Below are positions 55,465 through 64,000 of a DNA stretch of 64,000 nt, in pieces. The translations under genes and the position numbers were made by a program. The first letter of the stretch is position 1; each line of letters begins with the position of its first letter. The stretch lies in the NCBI GenBank assembly GCA_020466095.1, contig CM035806.1, forward strand, positions 90,390,511 to 90,454,510. Direction: 5' to 3'. The notes below the pieces were generated by a model. That model was given only the letters and a program-made list of their open reading frames with translations. It was not told the DNA's origin and did no database searches. Source of the DNA: Chlorops oryzae (taxonomy: Eukaryota > Arthropoda > Insecta > Diptera > Chloropidae).

Positions 55465-57191
55465 ATGAGTAAAAGAACTCGTGTATTCATGTGCAAAAAC
55501 AATCCGGACGATTTTTGCAATATTTGTGGATTATATATGTTAAAAAATAAAGGATTAGCGTTTACTGAAGCACTGCAAAAGCACTATTTCCATTACTTCG
55601 GTGTTTTGCCAACTCTCAATGAGCCGTGGACGCCTAAAAGAATATGTGACCTATGTCATAGAAAGTTATCAAAATGGGCTTCTGGAGAACGGTAAGAATT
55701 AAAATTTAATACGCTATAAAAAAAACTAACTATTTGCATTCTAGCTGTTACATGGATTTTGACACGGCAATGGAATGGAGTGAGCCCTTTTGTCACTCGG
55801 TGGACTGCTATTTTTGCCTTAGTGCAAGAAGTGGATTTGGGAAACATTTAAAATGGGAATACGCGAAAGTTGATTCGGTAAAATTTCCTCTACCTCATTC
55901 AAGTGATGTGCCTTATCCAGAATGCCCTGGCTCAGCACCCAAAATAGAAGGATCATCAGAGGAAATGCTGGGGTCTAGTGGAAGTCAGTTTGAAACAAGT
56001 TTAACGCAACGAATACTCTCACAGGCCGAATTAAATGACTGGATTCGTGATTTTGGTTTTTCAAAGGGTAAAGCTGAACTTTTTGCATCTAGAATGAAAG
56101 AACGCGGATTTGTGGCTCCTGATGTCAAAACAAGCATTTACAGAAATCGGCACTTGCAATACGGAAAATTTTACGCAAAAGTAGACGATATCTGTTTCTG
56201 CAGCAATATTTTAGGCCTATTCGAAGAGCTCAATGAAGTCTACAATCCCGGAGAGTGGCGTTTATTTATCGATAGCAACAAAGAGAGCTTAAAAGCTGTC
56301 CTCCTACACAATGGCAACCAAAAACCGTCTCTTCCTGTCGCATATGCATCGCATTCTAAAGAAACCTACGAAACAATGAAAACGCTTTTGGATCATATTG
56401 AATATGACAAGCATAGATGGAAAATATGCGCTGATCTCAAGGTAGTGGCAATTCTGTGCGGGCTTCAAGGAGGATATACAAAATATTGTTGTTTTTTGTG
56501 CAAGTGGGATAGTCGCGCTGACCACTTACACTATTTTAAAAAAGATTGGCCTTTGCGAACCAACATTATAGTTGGTGCAGACAATATTCAACGCACTGCT
56601 CTCGTTGATAAAAATAATATTATATTACCGCCACTGCATATAAAATTAGGACTTGCTAAGAACTTTATAAAAAAATTGGCAAAAGATGGAACACAGGAAG
56701 CTTTTGCCCGCTTAAAGGCGATCTTTTCCTACCTTTCACACGCAAAACTCAAGGAAGGAGTTCTAAATGGTCCAGAAATACGTAAACTTTTGCAAGACGA
56801 CGAGTTCTCAAGCCTTTTGTCCCCAGTCGAAGCAGCAGCGTGGAGCTCATTCAAACTTGTTATACACAATTTTTTGGGCAACCACAAAAGTCCAGATTAC
56901 AAGCAAATAGTAAATAACCTACTAAAGAATTATAAGAAAGCCGAAGTACACATGTCGTTGAAGATCCACTTTCTCGATTCGCACTTGGATTTTTTCCCTG
57001 AAAACTTAGGAGACGTAAGCGATGAGCATGGCGAACGTTTTCATCAGCAATTAAAGGATATTGAAAATCGCTATAGCGGCCTTTTCGACACGGCAATGAT
57101 GGGTGATTACGTGTGGTCCCTTGTGCGTGAAAATGATGGTAGTAAATATAAAAGACAAAGCGGAAGCAAGAACTTTTTTCAAATTGTATAA
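55465..57191 (+). CDS. Putative DDE transposase, two exons (55465-55691, 55745-57191)
   Basis: ATG 55465 starts exon 1; GTAAG at 55692 and TTCTAG at 55739-55744 define a 53-bp intron, and joining keeps the frame. The product is 557 residues with a TAA at 57189. The N-terminus has paired Cys/His motifs (CNICGLYM, ICDLCHRKL, HSVDCYFC), likely a zinc-binding DNA-recognition region. Candidate catalytic residues are Asp252 (LFIDSNK), Asp306 (ICADLKVV) and Glu503 (SDEHGERFHQ), with CCFLCKW between. Similar proteins occur widely in insects and cnidarians as uncharacterised, transposon-like genes; I cannot name the superfamily. Position between long inverted repeats supports a transposase. No stop or frameshift is present, so it may be recently active. 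Confidence 0.8.
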
Positions 57192-57334
57192 AAATAATTT
57201 TGGAAATAAATTTTTATTTCTTTAACACTTTTGCATTAGAGCTTATTTCACAAATGTTTTACAGGAGTTGTACCAATTTGGTAGTTCATGTTGTCTTAAA
57301 GTGGGCTGCATCACAGCGGCCCCGGTGTATGTAT

Positions 57335-58212
57335 GTAAGTATGTAAGTATGTATGTAAAGTATGCAAAACCTCAGGTATTTTATACTACGCTCAATTCAT
57401 TAGGCAAAATTGAAAGTAAAGAAACACGTTTAGTATAAAAACTGACGTTAACGCACAAAACGTATTCATGATACCTTATATTTTTTTCCACTAAGGGAAA
57501 GCACTGCACCCTTTTTTATCTGGTACAGGTCATTGAGACCGGCAGGTAAACAAATCCACCACAATATTCTAAAAGGCAGGGCAAAACGACATTCATTTTT
57601 AATCAATAAAGAGGCAGCATTTATGCATTTATATATGTGAAAATTTACTCAATTGCACCTTCATAAAATAATTTCGGCTCATATGAACAAGTTTTGTGAA
57701 CAAAGCAAAAATTGTGAAATATCGATTTTTTAGTGTTTTGGCAAAAAAAATCATAGCTCCGTAAATTTTTCACCGCTTTTAGCCAAACGGGGCTTATTTT
57801 TTAGAAGAAATACTTAGCTATACGCAAAAAATTTGAAAATGGGTTTTCCACTTCGATTTCTATTTTTTACAAATTTTTATATGAAAAATTTACCCTGATT
57901 TTTTTGAAAAAAACACAATTTTCTTGTATAATTGCACCTCTAGCACTAAAACTACTCATGCAAATCAAAAACTTTGTTTCTAAAAGTTGTAGGGAGCTTA
58001 ATTATCTATATTTGGAAAATATATTTATTAAAATCGGTAGATCGGGGCCCGAGATATGCTTGAAATAGCAAGTGCACCTACGAAATGCACTGAAAAAAAT
58101 TGCAAAAAATTTTTTCTCAAAAACTCTTCCATAAAAAAATTAAAAAAATTTTTTTTCTTGCTTAGGAGGCCGAGATCTACAGGAAAATTGCACAAATATT
58201 CAGTTGCTTTTT
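57335..58212 (-). repeat. Right terminal inverted repeat of the DNA transposon
   Basis: Complement of 54467-55347, ending CAGTTGCTTTTT. Confidence 0.9.
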
Positions 58213-58469
58213 TTTTGTTTGACAGTGTAATCGGAAGGCGGAAAGCAGAAAATCAAAAGAGCGTCAGACACGCATAGACATATGTAGTTCGAAGCGAAAA
58301 ACCACTTGTATCAATATCAACGCTAATTTGAATATTTTCAATTCGAACTAATAAAATAGAAATACAATAACGTCATTCCTAGAAAATTTAAACAGGGGTA
58401 AGATCTTCTTATCTACTTGGAAGATATAGATAGGCTCGCGATATATAACCGAATTTTAAAAATATAAAA

Positions 58470-60300
58470 AGTCAAAAGAAAAATCTGTTGAAAATTAAGA
58501 GAGATTTTCGAAATATTGGAGTCGAGATGAAATTAATTTGGAATAAGTAAGAATTGTAAAAAATATTGAGAGTAAAAAAGAAATTATTTTGAAGTGTAAA
58601 AAGAGCAGGAACTCGCACGGAGAGAAAGCAAGTTTACGAACATGGGCATGCCATTAAACGATACATTACGGCAAGACTTTCAAGATAATGAATACAGTAT
58701 AAATAAATACGAAGATAGAATCAGCCTGTTTGAATTTTTGTGGATTTTGGAAGAAGATTTATTTATAATATTTGCTAAAAACATATCCGTTAAATTTAAT
58801 CACTTTCACCAAAATCGTAGTAGTAGAGAAAAAGCAGTTATTTCATTTGGAAAATTATAGCAATGAAAGACATATGTATTTCACACCATTATGGTGTGAA
58901 GTCTAGGTGACACACATAGGTATTTCTCAAAAGTCTTTCTTAGCCAACATAGACTTTTTACAGACTTAACACTACATTGAAAGGGAGGATTTATTGTGGA
59001 CTTCTTAGATTGATATGGCAACGTTGCACAAAATTAAACGAGATATGGATTATTTTATCGGAAACCAGATGTTTAAATGTCTAATTTCAAGTAATTTATG
59101 AAAAATGCATGAAATTAATTCCATCGTCTGGATTTATATAATAACCAAATGATATTTTTATTGATTCTTTTGAGAGAAAATCGAGGTAAATGCTACCCAA
59201 ATGATTTTATTGTTTTTTTTTTTTAATTTTCAATTATCAGCTGTTTTAAATAAGTCCGCAATAGAAATTCACAATCAATTGTAGTGTGTCACCCTATCAT
59301 AGACTTATTTCATTGTAGTGTGAAGTCTATAGACTACACCATATGTCTGTCAATGACATTAAATGATCTTGAGACAACTCTCAAAACGAACGAATCAGAT
59401 TTAATGTCATGCAACGCAGTAAGTCCGTTCGTTGGCACTAAAGTTGATACAAATTTTATTAAGCGAGAATTTTTAGGAAAATTTTCTGACAACGATAAGC
59501 ACTTTGAAGGACTGGACATACTTTTCAAGGAAACTGATAGCAAGAGCCAAATAGATGATCCTGTTTGAAAAATAACAAAAAAATAACCTCACATATAGCA
59601 AGAATAACGATAAAATTAGACATGAAGCATCACTCTCACTTACGATAGCCAACGTTAGTGAAAGTATTTGAACTGCAGAGACAGTGACGACCGAAGCTTA
59701 TGCAATAGGAGTCGAGAAAACTGATGTAGAAAACCCTTCAAAGGGAAAAATTTTGCGCAAGGGAAAAGTCAGGAAGAAAGAATTTGTTAACAAGACATCA
59801 AACATGAAATTATATAATCAACTCGAAGAAGACCGTAAAGAAATTATTTTTCAGAAGATTTTTAAGAGACACGTTAATGCAGAGAAGAACGCAATTAAAG
59901 AGAATATGTGGATCGAATTACCCCGCAACAAGGCTATCGATTACAACATATCTCGTTTGGTTGATTCAAGAGCAGAATCATGTTTGTTTAAAGATATGGC
60001 ATCGGAGGCTAAGAAGACAAAATTTTTAGGAAAAATATCAAAAATTGCAAATAACAATAGGTTTACCGATAGAATTGACGGAAACAGGAGAATCGCAAAA
60101 AGAGCCCGTAAAGATGAACAAACGTATAGTGATCTGAATAAAACGTGTTATTGGAAACACGACATGTATAGATATTTTCTGAGCAGCAAATTTTTTGAAT
60201 AAAATGACATCCAGCACAATATAAGAACTTTCATTAGCAGATGCAAAATTGTTACTTTTCTTCTAGACAAAGTTTTCGCCCACATTTTCTGTGTACTGTA
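58470..60300 (+). pseudogene. Broken homologue of the element A protein (element D)
   Basis: Three open pieces (58642-58860, about 59340-59568, about 59684-60202) follow the order of the A protein: EDRISLFEFLWILEEDLF, then a charged middle with FVGTKVDTNFIKREF, then KAIDYNISRLVDSRAESCLFKDM and KHDMYRYFLSSKFFE. Upstream, KNLLKIKRDFRN at about 58475 matches the A start. The putative active site is DSR instead of DSG. An insertion of about 420 bp (58860-59290) that begins and ends with GTGTGAAGTCTA-like words splits it. Stops and shifts disable it. Confidence 0.75.
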
Positions 60301-60476
60301 GCATGAGCAGAGGACCGCTCAAACACATCATATCGCACACAAGTAGGCACGCAACAAAAGCTTTAAAATTTAGCGACAACCACTTTGCTGACGGCCCAAT
60401 ATTTTCAAGTTCAAGGGCATACAATCATTTATCGACTCTTGATCGAATGATTACATAAACATTGCTTTCGACTTAA

Positions 60477-60951
60477 TTTGAAACTTCTGTTTATTGAATT
60501 CGCAACTCCTCAATCTCTTTTTGAAAAACTCAAGTGAGGCTCTTGACCGAAGCTATTTCGAAACGTCTTTTCTCGATCAAAGCCAAGGCCAAAGAGAAAT
60601 ATGAACCCTCACTTCAAGCCCAAGAATTCACTGCATTTTACAAAGTAGAATAAAAAGAAAAGAGCTGTCGAATTGCAATATGTTTGTTTGTAATGAAGTA
60701 TATTTTTATATTGCTTCGATTCTGCCGCTTTGTCAGCAACAGAACCGAAGTAAGGTTTAAAGAAAAATGAAAAACTTATTTTAGAAAGAAAATACAGTTC
60801 AGCGCTTAAGCACTTCTTATATTGTTCACCGAAGTGTAAAAGTGTTATTTTAAAAGAATATTAAATAATTATTCAAAAGAAAAATAAAATATTCATATAT
60901 TGACTCAAATATAACTTAAGTTGTATTTTTTCTTACCACAGTAACGAAACT
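60477..60951 (+). repeat. 5' LTR of element F (conserved part)
   Basis: It matches the 3' LTR of G without the MITE. It ends AACGAAACT followed by the primer-binding site GGCGCAGTCGACGG. The 5' boundary lies between about 60343 and 60477. Confidence 0.8.
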
Positions 60952-60966
60952 GGCGCAGTCGACGGA
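60951..60966 (+). promoter_or_regulatory. Primer-binding site of element F
   Basis: TGGCGCAGTCGACGGA directly at the LTR end, of the tRNA-Ser-like type of 17.6/297 elements. Confidence 0.75.
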
Positions 60967-61334
60967 AACTTAATCACAAGATTAAGTGGGGAGTCTTTTA
61001 AAAACAAAAAAAAAACTCGATCGAAAAGTCCACGGTAACCATAATCTGAGTATTAAGGCGCGTTTTTTTTTTACTCTTCTTTGTGTTTCTCCTTTTTTAT
61101 TTAAAAGACACGATTGACTGAAATCAAAGAAAATATAAAATAAATAAACTAAGCCAAAACCAAAAATTTGAAAAATTTAAATTAAACTCAAAGTTAATAT
61201 CAAAAACCTGTATATTTAAAATTAAAAGTGAGATATTCTTATCTAAAAACGCGAAAAAAAATTCATTATAATAATAAAATCCTATTTTTAAATTTAAATA
61301 AAAACAAAAACAAAAAAAAAATAATAAAAACGAA

Positions 61335-62435
61335 ATGCCAAAGGACACCGAAAGGAAAACTGAATCTTATAAGCCATATTTTGGGCTAGAAACAATTGAA
61401 AACATTGAGCCGCTGCAAAAATTTCTGCCATCTGTACCAAGCATAGCATATCAGCAAACAGACAATCCAGTAGCCGCAGCATCTGTACCAACTATACCAG
61501 TAAATCAAAATAATATGAACCAACGATTGCCTTTATCAGAAGCATTAAAAGAGGCTGCCAGAATCCAGGAGTTCAGGGGCGATAAAAGCTACGACGTCAC
61601 TTCCTTCATAAACGAGGTGGAGTTGTTCGCCAACCTATTCAATGGCACCAACACGGAGCAATATTTTTTTCATTGATACGTCCTCAAAAAGATACAAGGT
61701 GAAGCAGCCAATGTAATCAGGACAATAAATAGCCCGACATGGTCGCAAATCAAACTGGAGCTACTTAAGAACTTCGGAGTAAGAGAATCATACCACCAAC
61801 TTTTTCATAAAGCGCTTAATGTACGCTACAATAACGTAAGCCAATCTCTTATGTATTTAAGAAATATATTAGATATGCTCAAAAATAAATATTTTCAAGA
61901 CCCTTTGAAACCCACCGAATTTTCACCCATTGTAAATGAAGCTCTTATGTTAAAAACATTCCTCGCTTATATCCCACCACACCTGTCCAGCATAATCTAT
62001 AGTAGAAACATAAAAACCCTTAGAGAATCATATTATTGTTTGGAAGAATGTGGCTTCGTCAAAAATACTTTCAGGTCCGAAAACCGGCAGAACAATCAGA
62101 ATAGTACTCAAAACTTTAACTCTTATCCGCCTGGCAATAGACAAAACACTCAAAATAACGCTCAAAACACCAACTTTAACACTAAAGCTAACAGACAAAA
62201 CACTCAGATTAATACTCAAAACACTAATACAAACCAAAATAACACAATAGGCAGGAATTCTGGACAATATCGTCAGAATAATTCGGGAGTATTCAGGCAA
62301 AATTACACTAACAGCACCCCACAAAATTGAACTAATAACCAAGGCAACTCAACTACACGTAGAACAGGATCATTTCAAAGAACAAACCAATCCATAGAGC
62401 CAATTGAAGTAGACCATCTCCAGGAAGATATTTAA
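61335..62435 (+). pseudogene. Gag of element F
   Basis: ATG 61335 (MPKDTERK) opens a frame with a Gln/Pro-rich N-terminus and a capsid-like part (EALKEAARIQEFRGDKSYD; FINEVELFANLFNG). Stops are TGA at 61674, TGA at 62328 and TAA at 62433; between them the frame is preserved. The C-terminal region has NRQNTQ/NAQNTN repeats (62090-62250) and no zinc knuckle. Gag forms the particle and binds RNA. Confidence 0.85.
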
Positions 62436-62961
62436 GAAGAAGAACCCATAGCCAACGAAGTAAATTTTCAATTAGCGACGTCGAATCTCGACTACCCATA
62501 ATATACATACCAGTTGGAGAAAATAAAATTAAATTTTTAATAGACACAGGCTCGACGACTACACTTTTGAACAAAAATTCTCTACCTAAGTATGAAAGAA
62601 TTTTGCTCGAAAAACCAATTTTATTCAGATCCCTATCCGGTCATATAACAGTAGACAGTGAAATAATTACTGACGTCCCGAAGGAACTCAGAGATAATGG
62701 TTTCATGCGATGGAAATTAACAGAATTCAAAAATAAAAATTTTGATGATTTATTGGTCAAAATATTTTACAAGCATTGAAAGCAAAAATTAACCTTGAAG
62801 AAGAATATATTGAAATAAATAACAATAATATAAATTTTTTTCATTCTTGCCCATACAAAGTAGAGGAAATTCATACTTTGGAACCGATTAATATCAGTCA
62901 AAATTATGCCAAAAAATTATATGGAAACGATATGAATGAGGAAGAAAAAAAAATTTCTTAA
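62436..62961 (+). pseudogene. Retropepsin and linker of element F
   Basis: FLIDTGSTTTLL is at about 62537-62572. A frame shift at about 62770 and another in an A9 tract at 62942-62955 precede RT, as in G. Confidence 0.8.
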
Positions 62962-63907
62962 ATCGATACTAGAAGAAAGCTCAGATATTTTTTACCACGA
63001 AGGACAAAACCTCACCCATACACATGCCAACAAACATAGTTTTATAATCCAAACTGAAATACCAATTTACACGAAAATTTATAGGTATCCGAAGATACAT
63101 GAGGAGGAAATAAGCAAACAAATTAGCGAAATGTTATATCAGAACATAATTAAAGAAAATAATTCCCTTTATATTTCTCCGATCTGGATAGTCCCAAAGA
63201 AATTAGAAAACTCAGGCAAGCAAAAATGGCGAATCGTAATCGATTACCGTAAGCTTAATGAGATAACTGTCAGCGACAAATTCCCTATTCCCAATATAGA
63301 AAATATATTGGACAAATTAGGGAAATCTAATTATTTCTCAACCTTGGACTTGGCAAAAGGCTTTCATCAAATTCTTATTGAAGAAGATGATCAAAAGAAA
63401 ACTGCCTTTTCCACTCCATTCGGTCACTATGAATTTATTCGAATGCCATTCGGACTGAAAAATTCAGTACTACGGGAATATATCCATAGAATTTGTGTCG
63501 TCTACCTCGACGACATATTAATTTTTAGCACGAGTATCGAGGAACTCCAAATCGATAAATGCGCATTTTTCTGCAAGCAAACTGATTATCTCGGCCATAC
63601 TCTTACTTCAGAAGGTATGAAACCTAATTCAACCAAATTTGAATCAATTCAGAAACTTAAACTCCCCAAGACTCAAAAACAAATCAAATCTTTTCTTGGA
63701 ATAACAGGGTATTACCGAATATTTGTTAAATATTATGCAAAAATTGCATACCACCTTACTAAATATTTGAAAAAAAATTTAAAAGTAAATGTGAACGATT
63801 CCCAATACATAGACGCATTGGAAAAATTAAAAAAACCTTCTTGTAAATCCACCTTTGCTAAAATACCCAGATTGGTCCAAAGGCTTGAAATTAACAACAG
63901 ATGCTAG
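62936..63907 (+). pseudogene. Reverse transcriptase of element F with internal deletions
   Basis: 323 codons with WRIVIDYRKLNE, LAKGFHQI, MPFGLKNSV joined to CVVYLDDILIFS, and IDKCAFF. Sequence between MPFGLKN and YLDD, and between STSIEEL and IDKC, is missing in frame, as in G. The frame is lost near 63845, before RNase H resumes at about 63850-64000 in another frame. Confidence 0.9.
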
Positions 63908-64000
63908 TGATCATGCATTAGGGGCGGTACTTTCCCAAGGCGAACAGCCAATTGCTTATGCAATCAGAACGTTAAATGATCATGAAAAAAATTACGCTGC

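Larger units (their letters stand above)
54467..58212 (+). mobile_element. DNA transposon with about 870-bp terminal inverted repeats
   Basis: The left repeat runs from about 54467 (AAAAAGCAACTGAATATT) to 55347, and the right repeat from about 57335 to 58212 is its near-perfect complement. Inner edges carry a GTATGTAAGTATG microsatellite. One intact two-exon gene lies between them. The target duplication cannot be fixed because both outer ends run into A or T tracts. The element interrupts the leader of element D. Confidence 0.9.
53375..60340 (+). mobile_element. LTR retrotransposon D (relative of A), split by a DNA transposon
   Basis: 5' LTR (53375-54137), primer-binding site at 54142, leader to 54466, then the inserted transposon, then leader and a broken homologue of the A protein (58470-60300). 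The 3' part and 3' LTR are missing, replaced by element F. Confidence 0.7.
60477..64000 (+). mobile_element. Errantivirus-like Gypsy element F (continues beyond window)
   Basis: 5' LTR, primer-binding site, leader, gag (61335), protease, RT with gaps, and the start of RNase H at the window end (TTDASDHALGAVLS near 63900). It is collinear with G in inverted orientation, at about 98-99% by eye. Confidence 0.9.

Noticed and set aside
1..64000. Host protein-coding genes, tRNA or rRNA
   Set aside because: No frame or structure outside transposable elements carried recognisable host-gene motifs; very divergent or intron-rich genes cannot be excluded by eye.

Overview
The window looks like a block of repeat-rich, probably heterochromatic, insect DNA, most likely from a fly. 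It holds a Himar1/irritans-type mariner pair, errantivirus-like Gypsy elements with baculovirus-F-type envelope genes, Jockey-clade non-LTR elements and mini-me-like repeats, all families known from Diptera. I recognise no host gene, tRNA or rRNA. Almost every open frame belongs to a transposable element, most of them broken, and elements are nested inside one another. Family names rest on motifs and word matching by eye; no database search was run.

Layout. 1-4010: degenerate Jockey-like element (J1) ending in a 74-bp tandem repeat. 4011-5328: unassigned AT-rich DNA. 5329-6796: 5' end of another Jockey-like copy, rearranged into a duplication that carries a piece of J1-type ORF2. 6797-15020: LTR element C (+), with a Gag/integrase fusion left by an internal deletion, an unusual ULP1-type cysteine-protease ORF (9394-10554), and a broken env. 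15480-31577: LTR element A (-), which encodes a protein of unknown family with a retropepsin-like DSG motif. A is interrupted by a complete CsRn1-like Gypsy element (16673-21088), by a TTAA-flanked MITE (21272-21997), and, in its 5' LTR, by a complete Jockey-like element J2 (26597-31490) with an 11-bp target duplication.

31578-33279: older Jockey gag fragments. 33280-34680: mini-me tail and a long-inverted-repeat element. 34930-41880: Gypsy element E (-), interrupted twice in its integrase by mariners (35043-36334, 37121-38414) and once by a mini-me-like element (39189-39966). 41889-49284: errantivirus-like element G (-), with a foldback element (42964-44276) and a MITE in its LTR (41924-42503). 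49285-51000: Gypsy fragment H (-). 51363-52980: CR1/L2-like LINE fragment. 53066-53301: hAT-type MITE. 53375-60340: element D (+), a relative of A, split by a 3.7-kb DNA transposon with about 870-bp inverted repeats and an intact two-exon transposase (54467-58212). From about 60340 to the window end: element F (+), nearly identical to G and sharing its lesions.

How parts work together. Elements A, C and D are related through their LTRs. Five LTR copies carry an inverted repeat (9-bp arms, 7-nt spacer) just before a TATA-like box, with a compensatory base-pair change, and A and C share a covarying hairpin just before the polypurine tract. C uses the errantivirus layout, with a start codon and splice donor in the leader and an acceptor before env, but places a ULP1-like protease gene between integrase and env. 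The best candidates for something undescribed are that protease ORF, the long-TIR transposon at 54467-58212, the A/D protein family and the paired LTR hairpins.
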